Below are positions 52,924 through 62,274 of a stretch of DNA of 64,000 bases, piece by piece. The DNA is from Desulfopila sp. IMCC35008. GTDB lineage: Bacteria > Desulfobacterota > Desulfobulbia > Desulfobulbales > Desulfocapsaceae. The position numbers and the translations under genes were made by a program. The stretch is taken from the NCBI RefSeq assembly GCF_010646885.2, contig NZ_CP050700.1, positions 4,056,501 through 4,120,500 on the forward strand, written 5' to 3'. The first letter of the stretch is position 1. Each line of letters begins with the position of its first letter. Under the pieces are notes generated by a model that ran no database searches, was not told where the DNA came from, and worked only from the letters and a program-made list of their open reading frames with translations.

Positions 52924-55440
52924 ATGCTCACCCTCTACAAGAGAAGAATCCTCTTAAAAATAATTTTTGGCTACCTGCTTGCCGTGTCCTTGATGGTCGG
53001 AATCGTTTTCTTCTCCCTCAACCGGCTTAATGAAATCAAGGAAACTGTAGATGATCTCACTAACAGGCTAGCCGTCACCAGAACACTTTCTCAAAGTATT
53101 ACCGGAAAAATACGATTAGTACGGTTTTATGCGGAGCGCTACCAACGATTCTATAATCAGGAAGACCTGGACCTGTTCAATGAGAAAATAATCGATCTGC
53201 AAAAGGGATTGGAAGAAATCAGCAGTCAGGTAAGTAATCCGGAGCGGCTGAAGAAGATCCGCTATATCCAGCAGGAGACGAGTCAATACGAAAAGGAGTT
53301 CGAAAATATTGCTCGACTCATTATGTATCAACAATCGCTTCTCTCGACTACTTTTCTCAAACAGGAACTGCTCATTGAAAACCAACTTTCTGCTATCAGA
53401 ATAAATGTCGGAATAGTGCAGAATCCTGATATTTTCTTTTCCTTTGGAAATGCTCGTAACTCATTTCAGTTGATGCGACTTTATCAATCAAAATATCTCA
53501 GTGAGGAAAATGAAAAATATTACGTAATGTTCAAGTCCAATTATAAATATGCCTCTCAAGCTTTTTCAGCTCTGAACACAGCGCTGGAAGATGCCACTGA
53601 CAACTCACGTATAAGTAAGAATGCCGCTAAGGCAAATGCCGAACTCAAGATCTATTATGAAACATTTTTAAAAATTCGCACAGCCAGCCTCAACCTGAAA
53701 AAAGCATCCCGTGAGTTAGATCACCATGAACTTGAGGTGACCGACACTGCCTCTAAGATTGCGTCGGATATAGAGGAAGAATATCAGGTCCAGAATACGG
53801 TAATGGAGTCATTAGTCCTCCGGACCCAGATTGAACTAGTCGTTGCTGTTATACTTGCGATCTCTCTTAGTCTAGGGTTGATCTATATTGTCTCCCGAAA
53901 AATTACGACCCCGATTTTCAATAAAATGCAGATGGAAGCAGAGGAGTTGAAAAGAGCAAGAGACAAGGCCGAAATCGCCAATAGGGTAAAAACCGATTTC
54001 GTTGCCAATATGAGTCATGAACTTCGCACCCCACTAAACGCTGTTATTGGTTTTAGTGAGTTACTCTCATCTATGGATCTGGACACCAGACAGAAAAGTT
54101 TTGTTGATGCGATAGAAACAGCAGGAAAAAACCTCCTGATGCTCATTGACGACATCCTGGATCTTTCTAAGATTGAGGCTGGGAAAATTGAATTGCAACC
54201 TTCAGCGGTTAGTCTTACAAATATTGTCACGGATATTAAACAGATATTTGCCCTTACAATCTCCGAAAAATTGTTGGAATTCTCTATAAATCATATGGCA
54301 GATCTTCCCGAGCTGCTCTACCTGGACGAGGTACGCGTGCGCCAGGTTCTGCTCAACCTGATAGGCAATGCCATCAAATTTTCGGAGGAAGGCCAGGTAC
54401 GGGTTCAATCAGATGTTTTAGCCAGACATAACAGCACTATTGACCTGCGAATCTCTGTAATTGACACGGGAATAGGGATTGCTGAAGAGGACCAGGAAAA
54501 GGTATTTCAATCATTTGAGCAGCAGTCTAACCAGAATGCTATCAAATATGGCGGTACAGGGCTTGGACTCAGTATTACCAGACAGCTGGTGGAGTTAATG
54601 GGTGGCAAGATCACCTTAACCAGCAGTCCCGGTAAAGGCAGTCGATTTGACGTGGATTTGTTTAACGTACAGGTAGCCTCTGAGGAGGAACGAGGAGCAT
54701 TGCCTCGGTCTGATCATCAGGACATCAGCTTTGTACCGGCAAAAGTTCTTGTTGCGGATGACATTATATCGAACAGGGTTCTATTACAGGAATTCTTATC
54801 GGAACGCCAACTTGAGGTCATTACGGCAAGCAACGGTAGAGAAGCTGTGGAAATGGCTTGTGAACAGATGCCTGCGCTCATTATGTTAGATCTGAGAATG
54901 CCTCTCCTGAGTGGAGTTGATGCAGCAAATCAGCTTAAAATGAACGTCCACACAAAACATATCCCGATCATTGCCTTAACAGCATCTTCAACTGTCCAGG
55001 AGAACTCGCTCGTCCTGGATCAGGGATTTGATGGCTTTCTAGCCAAACCCATTAAATTTGAGACCTTGATCAAAGAGCTTTCACGTTTTCTGGAACCAGT
55101 TATAAAACCGGGAGAAATGCGCAAGAGCCCCCCCCTGCCATCGGAAATACCGACTGTTACAATTCGTCAGCCATTGGAATTGCTTCATACCTTGAGACGT
55201 GAAATACGCCCCCTCCTCCAATCATTAGAGAAGGCATTTGTTGTCAGCGATTATAAGCGGCTTGGAGAACGCCTGGAGCAAATAGCTCATGAGTACAGGG
55301 TGCAGCATTTTTCCCTCTATGCGTCGCACATAGAGGACCTTGTTGAGTCATTTGACAGTAAAGGCATGAACGACAGTATGAAAATAATATCAGCATCACT
55401 GGAAGCATTTATGATGAAATTGGAGACCACTGATGAGTGA
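52924..55440 (+). CDS. TorS-like membrane hybrid histidine kinase
   Basis: 838 residues. TM1 is at about 9-28 and TM2 at about 300-322. The roughly 270 periplasmic residues between them are almost all helical and charged, as in helical-bundle sensor domains. HisKA has NMSHELRTPLNAVIG with His near 365, and HATPase has DTGIGIAEED and GGTGLGLSI. The receiver at about 613-725 has Asp near 656 in LDLRMPLLSG. The last 100 residues are HPt-like, but the usual HxxKG sequence is replaced (IAHEYRVQHFSLYA), so phosphotransfer there is doubtful. It lies between the binding protein and a response regulator it overlaps by 8 bases. Confidence 0.92.
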   Translation: MLTLYKRRILLKIIFGYLLAVSLMVGIVFFSLNRLNEIKETVDDLTNRLAVTRTLSQSITGKIRLVRFYAERYQRFYNQEDLDLFNEKIIDLQKGLEEISSQVSNPERLKKIRYIQQETSQYEKEFENIARLIMYQQSLLSTTFLKQELLIENQLSAIRINVGIVQNPDIFFSFGNARNSFQLMRLYQSKYLSEENEKYYVMFKSNYKYASQAFSALNTALEDATDNSRISKNAAKANAELKIYYETFLKIRTASLNLKKASRELDHHELEVTDTASKIASDIEEEYQVQNTVMESLVLRTQIELVVAVILAISLSLGLIYIVSRKITTPIFNKMQMEAEELKRARDKAEIANRVKTDFVANMSHELRTPLNAVIGFSELLSSMDLDTRQKSFVDAIETAGKNLLMLIDDILDLSKIEAGKIELQPSAVSLTNIVTDIKQIFALTISEKLLEFSINHMADLPELLYLDEVRVRQVLLNLIGNAIKFSEEGQVRVQSDVLARHNSTIDLRISVIDTGIGIAEEDQEKVFQSFEQQSNQNAIKYGGTGLGLSITRQLVELMGGKITLTSSPGKGSRFDVDLFNVQVASEEERGALPRSDHQDISFVPAKVLVADDIISNRVLLQEFLSERQLEVITASNGREAVEMACEQMPALIMLDLRMPLLSGVDAANQLKMNVHTKHIPIIALTASSTVQENSLVLDQGFDGFLAKPIKFETLIKELSRFLEPVIKPGEMRKSPPLPSEIPTVTIRQPLELLHTLRREIRPLLQSLEKAFVVSDYKRLGERLEQIAHEYRVQHFSLYASHIEDLVESFDSKGMNDSMKIISASLEAFMMKLETTDE

Positions 55441-55981
55441 TTATAAACCGTTAATACTTGTTGTTGACGATAATCCACAAAATATTCAGGTATTAGGCAG
55501 CCTCCTGATGAAACAGGAATATGAGATCGGAGTCGCCCAAAATGGTGTTATAGCACTCGAGTTTATTAAGGAGCGCATACCGGATCTTATTTTGCTTGAT
55601 ATCATGATGCCGGAAATGGATGGTCTTGAGCTTTGCAAATCCCTGAAAAAAAACAGCCACTATAGTCACATACCTGTCATCTTTCTTACGGCAAAAGCAG
55701 AAACCGATGATATCGTCAGGGGGTTTGAGGCCGGCGGAGTCGATTATGTAACAAAACCGTTCGTGACAGCTGAACTGCTAGCCAGGGTAAAGGCACATCT
55801 GGAAATACGATATCTCAGGAGTCTGATCCCGATATGTTCCTACTGTAAAAAAATCAGGGACGATGAGGGATTCTGGAATAGAGTTGAAGAATATTTCAGG
55901 AAGCACACGAACACCAGTTTCTCGCATGGAATATGTGAGGAGTGTATTGAAAAACTCAGGGGAGAAGAGGAGTGGTTCTAG
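55433..55981 (+). CDS. Response regulator with C-terminal cysteine motif domain
   Basis: 182 residues. The receiver at about 6-120 has Asp56 in LLDIMMPEMDG and Lys in TKP. The C-terminal 50 residues read IPICSYCKKIRDDEGFWNRV, then SFSHGICEECIEKL. This CxxCKKIR...FSHGICxxC module is known at the ends of many sensor and regulator proteins; the four cysteines may bind a metal or act as a redox switch, but its role is unproven. It likely receives the phosphate from the kinase before it. Confidence 0.92.
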   Translation: MSDYKPLILVVDDNPQNIQVLGSLLMKQEYEIGVAQNGVIALEFIKERIPDLILLDIMMPEMDGLELCKSLKKNSHYSHIPVIFLTAKAETDDIVRGFEAGGVDYVTKPFVTAELLARVKAHLEIRYLRSLIPICSYCKKIRDDEGFWNRVEEYFRKHTNTSFSHGICEECIEKLRGEEEWF

Positions 55982-56047
55982 AAGAGCAAACACTCCTTTG
56001 TAACCTGGAATCGTTGTTGTCCTCATAACGAAGAAGCCTAAAGACCT

Positions 56048-56076
56048 GATGAGGCAAGGTGAGTTACTGCCTCATC
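56048..56076. terminator. Hairpin terminator overlapping the end of the ADP-forming ligase gene
   Basis: GATGAGGCA (56048-56056) and TGCCTCATC (56068-56076), a perfect nine-base stem between convergent genes. The right arm and stop codon belong to the leftward gene. Confidence 0.6.
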
Positions 56077-58253
56077 AACCACTGCCGATATTGCCACATA
56101 CCGGCAAGAGCCCTGACAGCCCTCTCCGGTGAAGGAAAGAAGACACCTTTATGACTACAGTGATCGACGGTGTAAAGAGTTCGCAAATCTCCCTCGGTTA
56201 ACAGGCTGACGCCCAGAATTGGTTTATTGTATTTTTCAGTCAGCTGCACCACATGCTGAACATAGGCATCTTCCATACCGCCCACCATCTTCTTGATTTT
56301 AGCAATTTCCGATTCGGAATAGCGGGGATCACTTATCGCCACAGAATCGAACATCCGGTTTGCCAACAACTTCTTCCCGTGAATTCCGAGATGAATAACT
56401 GCATCACAACCGTCCCATTTAGCCAGTTCAGCGATGGCTGTGCTCGGTATATTCGGGTCATTTTCACCTACAATATCAACAGGATTGTTACGACTCCAGT
56501 AGGAAGGGAGAATAGAATCAAGCCGGTGGACAATTTCCTCGGGTATATCGGGAACGGCCAGGCCCAGTTCAAGACATAAATCGGTCGTAATGACCCCCCA
56601 GCCACCTCCGAGTGTCATGATGGCTACCCGGTTGCCTTTCGGCAGCGGCAGTGAGGAGAACACCGCAGACAGGTCAAGCAGTTCCATGGGTTGCTGGACC
56701 TGTACGATTCCTGCCTGCTCACAGACAGCATCAAATACCCTTGAGTCAGATGCGATCGCACCGGTATGGCTAGAGGCTGCCTCCCCGCCCTTGCCGGTTC
56801 TTCCCCCTTTCAGGATAACGACCGGTTTCTTGTTTGAGACCCGTTTCGCACAGTGAAAAAAGCGCTGACCGTCTTTTATGCTCTCGACATAGAGCACGAC
56901 CGTCCGAGTGTCTTCATCGTCCTCAAACATTTCCAGATAGTCCTCAATGGTGACCATTGCCTCATTTCCGGAACCGGAAAATGCCCGGATACCGATCTCC
57001 TGCTGTTCGGCAAAGGCCAGGAGCTGGGTCCCCATATTTCCAGACTGACAGACCAGCACGGTCGGTCCAGGTTTGGGGTACACATGCACCCCGCAGCAGA
57101 AAAAGTCGATGGATGGATTACAGATCCCCATAGTGTTTGGGCCGAAGATAACAATTCCGTTTTTCTCTGCTTCCAACACCAGCTGTTCTTCAAGCCGTGC
57201 ACCCTCCTCCCCTGTTTCGCGAAAACCCGAGGTGATAAGCAGCATGGCTTTCACACCTTTCTCCCGCAGTTGTGGTAACAGGTCCATCACGAATCTGGCG
57301 GGGATGGTGACAACCGCAAGATCGACGCTGTTTTCAATATCAGCAACCGAAGTGTAAACGGCCCTCCCCATCAGTTCACCGCCCCGGGGATTGACCAGAT
57401 ATACTTCACCTTGAAAGTCCCTGCGCAGAACATTGGCGACCAGTGAGTGGCCCCACTTGGCGATCGTCCCGGATGCACCGACGAAGGCTACCGATTTCGG
57501 ATAAAAACAGGCCCGGAAAGCGCGGGCATCAATTGCCCCCCTCTCTTCTTTTACCTTTTTTTCCTGCTCAACGATTATCAACCCATCGACAGCGACAGGG
57601 GTGCCATTAGCATCGATGAGAAGTGGATTGATATCCACCTCTTTAACCTCCGGAAACTTAATGCAGAGATCAGAAAGAGCCTGCAATATGTTTTGTAAGG
57701 ACGACCTGTCCACTGATTTCTCACCACGGAATTCACCGAGCAATTCAACGGCATGGATCTCATCAAGCATGGCATCGATATCACTCTCGCTAAGGGGTGC
57801 GATCCGAATTACGGTATCATTGAGGACCTCGGTATAAATCCCTCCCAGCCCAAACAAAACGACAGGCCCGAAAAGAGGGTCGCGAAACACACCGGCAACA
57901 AACTCTCTCTTGCCTCGAACCATGGGCTGTATAAGAAATTGCTCCACGGTATCACCGGACTTTTCCAGCATCTTCAGAGCCGCATCCCTCACCTCTGTTT
58001 CGTTTGTCAAACCAATCTGCACCAGTCCCGATTCCGTCTTGTGCAGGATTTTTGAACCACCGCCCTTTAGCACAACCGGATAACCAATTTGGCCAGCCGC
58101 CCGGCTCACATCCTCCACCGAGTTGACAACTCGTTCCTCAACCACCGGCATATCGAGTGCCCGAAAAACCTGTTTTGCCCCTACCTCCGATATCACTCCC
58201 GTTGTGGATGCCAGAGCGGCATCGATAATGGACCTGATCTCCTGGGTTCTCAT
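56064..58253 (-). CDS. ADP-forming acetate/acyl-CoA synthetase (fused, beta-alpha order)
   Basis: 729 residues, cytosolic. It converts an acyl-CoA, ADP and phosphate to the free acid, CoA and ATP. The ATP-grasp (beta) half comes first, about 1-235 (IGYPVVLKGGGSKILHKTES; VKEVDINPLLIDANGTPVAV). The CoA-binding and ligase (alpha) half follows from about 245 (SVAFVGASGTIAKWGHSLVA; VFGPNTMGICNPS). The likely phospho-His496 is in ASSHTGAIA. This order is reversed relative to the common alpha-beta fusion but known. The gene overlaps the TetR gene by four bases. It would give ATP from acyl-CoAs made by the Por complex. Confidence 0.93.
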   Translation of the reverse strand: MRTQEIRSIIDAALASTTGVISEVGAKQVFRALDMPVVEERVVNSVEDVSRAAGQIGYPVVLKGGGSKILHKTESGLVQIGLTNETEVRDAALKMLEKSGDTVEQFLIQPMVRGKREFVAGVFRDPLFGPVVLFGLGGIYTEVLNDTVIRIAPLSESDIDAMLDEIHAVELLGEFRGEKSVDRSSLQNILQALSDLCIKFPEVKEVDINPLLIDANGTPVAVDGLIIVEQEKKVKEERGAIDARAFRACFYPKSVAFVGASGTIAKWGHSLVANVLRRDFQGEVYLVNPRGGELMGRAVYTSVADIENSVDLAVVTIPARFVMDLLPQLREKGVKAMLLITSGFRETGEEGARLEEQLVLEAEKNGIVIFGPNTMGICNPSIDFFCCGVHVYPKPGPTVLVCQSGNMGTQLLAFAEQQEIGIRAFSGSGNEAMVTIEDYLEMFEDDEDTRTVVLYVESIKDGQRFFHCAKRVSNKKPVVILKGGRTGKGGEAASSHTGAIASDSRVFDAVCEQAGIVQVQQPMELLDLSAVFSSLPLPKGNRVAIMTLGGGWGVITTDLCLELGLAVPDIPEEIVHRLDSILPSYWSRNNPVDIVGENDPNIPSTAIAELAKWDGCDAVIHLGIHGKKLLANRMFDSVAISDPRYSESEIAKIKKMVGGMEDAYVQHVVQLTEKYNKPILGVSLLTEGDLRTLYTVDHCSHKGVFFPSPERAVRALAGMWQYRQWLMRQ

Positions 58254-58858
58254 ATATTTTTAACTCCGTAGAAAAGGATATGCGTAATAGCAGATGTTAT
58301 TTCATCCACATTAAGTTCCCTGCCAAAAATCACCTCTCCGAGGCAACCATGTTCTATGGCACCGAGAAGGGTTTTGCGTAGCGCGTGAGGATCAGTTTCC
58401 TGCCGCAATTCACCGGATGCGATTCCTTCTTCGATAATTTTCAGGATAGTCGTTGAATAGGCACGGACGATGTCATAAGCGTCGGATTCGAAATAAGAAG
58501 GAGAATTCCTCACTTCCAACAGGAGAATTTTGGCGAATACCCGGTTCGCCGTATAGCTCTCAAGGCTAGCACGAATAATTGTCTCCAACTTTTCCATGCA
58601 ACTGTCACACGCTTCAATTTGCTTGACGACTTCATCGTGAAATTCCAGAAAATGAAGATGCAGCACCTGGTACAACAAGTCATTTTTATCCTTAAAATAT
58701 TTATATATAAGGCCTTCCGTTACCCCGGCTGTTTCGGCAATCTCTGCAGTGGTGATAGTGTAAAAGTTTTTGTTGTCCATCAAGGATATCAACGCCTTGA
58801 TGATTTTTTGCCGTCCGGGAGGGTTGGTCTTGCCTTTATGTCTCATAATCCAATCCAT
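58250..58858 (-). CDS. TetR-family transcriptional regulator
   Basis: 202 residues. The DNA-binding domain at about 15-62 has RQKIIKALISLMDNKNFYTI and TTAEIAETAGVTEGLIYKYF. The ligand domain resembles FadR/PsrA-like acyl-CoA sensors only in general shape. ATG 58858 or 58846 could start it; neither has a clear ribosome binding site. It is co-transcribed with the ADP-forming synthetase and has a palindrome just upstream, suggesting autoregulation released by a metabolite such as an acyl-CoA. Confidence 0.92.
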   Translation of the reverse strand: MDWIMRHKGKTNPPGRQKIIKALISLMDNKNFYTITTAEIAETAGVTEGLIYKYFKDKNDLLYQVLHLHFLEFHDEVVKQIEACDSCMEKLETIIRASLESYTANRVFAKILLLEVRNSPSYFESDAYDIVRAYSTTILKIIEEGIASGELRQETDPHALRKTLLGAIEHGCLGEVIFGRELNVDEITSAITHILFYGVKNI

Positions 58859-58879
58859 ATAATCAATGTGTTGCAGCAG

Positions 58880-58898
58880 GTAAGTAATACTTACTTAC
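58880..58898. promoter_or_regulatory. Probable TetR operator
   Basis: GTAAGT AAT ACTTAC is an exact inverted repeat, extended by a direct TTAC, 22-40 bp before the TetR start codon. This is the usual place and shape for a self-regulated TetR site. Confidence 0.6.
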
Positions 58899-59027
58899 AA
58901 GTTGAACTATTTGTCAAGAAATGAAATGATATTGCGGATTGGCTGCTCATGGAACAATGCCTGAAAGAGAATGAAGCCCAGCACAGCGTATCGGCAGGCC
59001 CTGTGATACGCTGTGCTGGGGGAATGG

Positions 59028-59573
59028 TTATTCTCGCCAATGCTCGGGTTTATTCAAGGCATGACAACACTGCACCTGCCCTTTCAGACTGCCGATATTA
59101 CCGGGGAACAATTCCTGCACCATCCAGGCCCCTGCATGTTCCTCGGGGATAGGGTACGGCGCCTCAAACCCGAGTTCTCCTGCGGGAATAAAACCGCAAC
59201 GTGGGTAATACCCGGGATGCCCGAGGACAAACACCAGTTGTACATCACCCATTTTTAATTCACGCAGGCCCGCTTCTATCAACTTTCGCCCAATACCTTT
59301 TCCCTGAACATCCGGCAAGACAGCGAGAGGAGCCAGTATTTGGCACGACAGCCCTTGAGAAGCTCCCTGAAGGGTAACCTTGGTATAGAGTATATGACCA
59401 ACTATAACACCTTTCTCAACGGCCACGAGTGAAAGGCTTGGCGATGCTGAGATATCAGTGAACAAATCATCGACCAGCTGCGCTATTTCTGGACCTTTCT
59501 TTTCGCCGAATGCCGCTTTATGAACGTCAAGGATTTCTGCAAAATCCGTGTTAATCGCTTTCCTGACTTCCAT
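59028..59573 (-). CDS. GNAT acetyltransferase (YhbS-like)
   Basis: 181 residues. The acetyl-CoA motif is LAPLAVLPDVQGKGIGRKLI, with VFVLGHPGYYPRCGFIPAGE after it, the usual YhbS-type ending. The substrate is unknown. It ends three bases from the rsgA stop side and is read in the same direction as rsgA, so the two are likely co-transcribed. Confidence 0.92.
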   Translation of the reverse strand: MEVRKAINTDFAEILDVHKAAFGEKKGPEIAQLVDDLFTDISASPSLSLVAVEKGVIVGHILYTKVTLQGASQGLSCQILAPLAVLPDVQGKGIGRKLIEAGLRELKMGDVQLVFVLGHPGYYPRCGFIPAGELGFEAPYPIPEEHAGAWMVQELFPGNIGSLKGQVQCCHALNKPEHWRE

Positions 59574-59575
59574 TT

Positions 59576-60685
59576 CTATCTCCTTTTCCTTATTGCTTTT
59601 ATCTTCCTGGAAACCCCTTTCCAGCGCTCCTTTTCAACCCGTGCAGAGCCCCTAATCTCCCGATCTGCAAAATAATCCAGCTCACTCTTGATTTTTTGAA
59701 AACTCCTCAACCGTACAGGCGATAATTCACCGGCTGCCATTGCCCTCTGTACTTCACAGCCCGGCTCATGGGTATGAGTACAATTTGGGAACCTGCACGA
59801 TAAAGCATACTTTTCTATATCGGAAAACACCGAATCAGCCGGAGCACTCTCAACACCGAAAGCGATTTCCCGTATACCGGGATTGTCAATTACCATCCCC
59901 CCGGACGGCAACACAATGAGGTCACGGTTAGTGGTGGTATGCCTGCCTTTGCCAAGGCTTTGACTCACGGAAGCGGTTGCCTGTACTTCCCGGCCATACA
60001 ATCGATTTATCAGGGTTGATTTCCCAACACCCGAGGAGCCAACCAGGGCGACTGTTTTGCCGGGAGACAGGTAGTCTTCAAGCTGAGACAAGGAATCATT
60101 GTCCATTGCAGAAATCAGGTGTACAGGAACTCCGAATGCGATACTTTCCACCTCTTCTACACAGCTTTCAGGCCTGGGATGTAGATCACTTTTGGTCAAT
60201 AATATTGTCGGAGCAATATTGCAGTTATACACCAGGGTGAGATATCGTTCGATTCGTCTCAGGTTAAAATCACGGTCCAATCCGCAGACAATGAAGGTTG
60301 TATCAAGATTTGCTGCGATAACCTGATTTTGAACCGTACCTGCACTATCCTTACGACCCCTGCCACCAGCCGCTTTTCTCGAAAGGACATTTTTCCGCGA
60401 TAAAACCGAGGTAATCACCGAATCACGGAGAAGTACCCAATCACCAACGGCGGGATACAGAGCTTCCGGATCATTCATAAGACTACCGGCGACAGTCACC
60501 TGCGTTTCATCACCGCCCTGAGTTACCAGAAAACAATTTCTTCTTACCCCACAGATTCTTGAAGGAGTAAGTCCGCTTTGATTGCTACCCAACTGTTGCT
60601 GAAAAAATGCAGACCAGCCAATATTGTTGTTATTCAGCTGCGGAGTTTGACGTTCTGTTTGAATAAACTTTTCTTGTATTTTCAC
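59576..60685 (-). CDS. rsgA: Ribosome small-subunit-dependent GTPase RsgA
   Basis: 369 residues. It checks the decoding centre of late 30S particles. An OB-fold comes first, then a circularly permuted GTPase with G4 LLTKSDLH before G1 LVGSSGVGKSTLINRLYG and G3 DNPGIRE. The zinc site is CRFPNCTHTHEPGC near the C-terminus. I chose GTG 60685, six bases after AGGAA, over the in-frame GTG at 60691, which overlaps that ribosome binding site. The gene follows the family closely (E. coli about 350 residues). Confidence 0.95.
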   Translation of the reverse strand: MKIQEKFIQTERQTPQLNNNNIGWSAFFQQQLGSNQSGLTPSRICGVRRNCFLVTQGGDETQVTVAGSLMNDPEALYPAVGDWVLLRDSVITSVLSRKNVLSRKAAGGRGRKDSAGTVQNQVIAANLDTTFIVCGLDRDFNLRRIERYLTLVYNCNIAPTILLTKSDLHPRPESCVEEVESIAFGVPVHLISAMDNDSLSQLEDYLSPGKTVALVGSSGVGKSTLINRLYGREVQATASVSQSLGKGRHTTTNRDLIVLPSGGMVIDNPGIREIAFGVESAPADSVFSDIEKYALSCRFPNCTHTHEPGCEVQRAMAAGELSPVRLRSFQKIKSELDYFADREIRGSARVEKERWKGVSRKIKAIRKRR

Positions 60686-61212
60686 TGTCACTTCCTAATT
60701 GTTCGTTCAAAGTGGATGACATTACAAGGCTGCCATATCGCATAAAACGTACACGGCAAAACTGCATATTATCCGACTAACATACTGTTATTACGAGAGG
60801 GGAAGTGTTACTGCAAGAGGATACAGCTATACGGATGAGGTCCGGAGCGAACCAATTATGAAATGCAATCAGGTTGACTTTTTCAACTAAACTCTAACAA
60901 GCCTGTCGCTTCAAACTGCTGCTCAATAGTTCATCTGTTTCGCTACATCTCTTTCAGTAACGAACAGCACAAGATCAATTGAGTTGATAGACATTAAACC
61001 TCCTTAGGAATTAATTAGATAGTTTAAGGTACCGGCTGATTATTCATCTGTCAAGAGGTGAGCTAAGGACTGTATTACTGCCTTTCGCCCCGGCACCTCC
61101 CCTGTAAAATAAAAACTTACAAAACGGTTGCATTATTACTCTTGTGAACGATAGAATTTCTATAAACAATCTGAGATTTCACCACTTATGCTTGCAGAGG
61201 AGCAACGAGGCA
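60686..61212. other. Intergenic region before the PotD-like gene
   Basis: About 530 bp between divergent rsgA and the PotD-like gene. Apart from the small minus-strand frame at 60923-60994 I see no gene, terminator or clear operator. The frame of the PotD-like protein is open back to a GTG at 61144 but lacks a ribosome binding site there. Confidence 0.5.
60923..60994 (-). CDS. Possible 23-residue small peptide
   Basis: ATG at 60994 follows an excellent ribosome binding site (CCTAAGGAGGTTTA), and the frame MSINSIDLVLFVTERDVAKQ MNY stops at TGA 60923-60925. No family is recognised. It could be a leader peptide, a real small protein, or the start of a gene whose rest has decayed; no protein-like frame continues after the stop. 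Confidence 0.3.
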   Translation of the reverse strand: MSINSIDLVLFVTERDVAKQMNY

Positions 61213-62274
61213 ATGGTTCATATACGAATATCGATCATCATCACCCTTATTATTCTTTTCCTCACAGGTTCATTGCCGTTACTGGCAGCACCCGAACTGA
61301 CAATTTATACCTGGGAAGATTATTTTGCCAGCCAGGTCCTTGAAAATTTCACGAACAAAACAGGAATACAGATAAAGCAGGAATATTTTGATAGTGACCA
61401 GGTCCGTGACGAAACTATTGCCACCATGAATAACGACCGTTTCGACCTGGTCATTTTCGACAATGTCGCGGCCCAGATTTTTGGCAAAAACAACAGGTTA
61501 TCGAGCATTAGCAAGTCAGATGTCCCGAACCTGAAATACCTGGACCTTAAATGGCAGGAAAGTTGCGGCAATTTTGGCATGCCCTATTTTTACGGCACCA
61601 TCGGCATCGTTTATGATAAGACCAAATACGCCAAGACCCCGGATTCCTGGAAACACCTCCTGCAACCTGCCAAGAATCATAGCGGCCATGTCGTTATGGT
61701 CGAAGATATGAACGACACCCTGGCGCCAGCACTACTGTATCTTGGCTACAACATCAATACAGAGAAAAAGAGTGAATTAAAAGAGGCCTATACACTCCTC
61801 CAGAACCAGGTCCCGCATGTGCTGAACTATAAATTCGTTCTGACAAATATGAAAGTTGTCGACCAGGACAAAGCAATGCATATAGCTTTCGCCTACAGTG
61901 GAGATCAATATACACTTAACGACACCTCAGGAACAGAAAACTGGCAGTACATAATACCCAGGGAAGGTACTGCTGTCTGGATCGATTGCCTGACTATTCC
62001 CACCAACTCCCAAAATAAGAAAGAAGCTCTGCAATTGCTTAACTACCTTGCCGACCCCAAAGTCAATGCTCTCAACACTGAAGAAATATACAGCATGACC
62101 CCTTTCAGTGAGGCCAGACAATATATGTCCGAAGAAGCGGCATCCGACCCCGAGCTCTTCCCTGAGGAAGGAGCCCTTAAAAATCTCCAGAGGTACAGGA
62201 TATTGTCGGATGAAAACATACGACTGCGCAGACGAATTTTTGATTCTTTGCTGAAACAACATGAAACTCAGTAA
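61213..62274 (+). CDS. PotD/NspS-like polyamine-type periplasmic binding protein
   Basis: 353 residues. A signal peptide covers about 1-26 (ISIIITLIILFLTGSLPLLA). The mature part matches PotD: LTIYTWEDYFASQVLENF, NDRFDLVIFDNVAAQIFG, MPYFYGTIGIVYDKTKYA and a C-terminal EGTAVWIDCLTIPTNSQNKK. Aromatic and acidic residues at the cleft suggest a polyamine-like cation. No transporter genes are present. Its stop overlaps the next gene by 14 bases, and that gene is a membrane GGDEF-EAL protein, so it is likely a sensor subunit like NspS. ATG 61213 follows ACGAGGCA. Confidence 0.88.
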   Translation: MVHIRISIIITLIILFLTGSLPLLAAPELTIYTWEDYFASQVLENFTNKTGIQIKQEYFDSDQVRDETIATMNNDRFDLVIFDNVAAQIFGKNNRLSSISKSDVPNLKYLDLKWQESCGNFGMPYFYGTIGIVYDKTKYAKTPDSWKHLLQPAKNHSGHVVMVEDMNDTLAPALLYLGYNINTEKKSELKEAYTLLQNQVPHVLNYKFVLTNMKVVDQDKAMHIAFAYSGDQYTLNDTSGTENWQYIIPREGTAVWIDCLTIPTNSQNKKEALQLLNYLADPKVNALNTEEIYSMTPFSEARQYMSEEAASDPELFPEEGALKNLQRYRILSDENIRLRRRIFDSLLKQHETQ

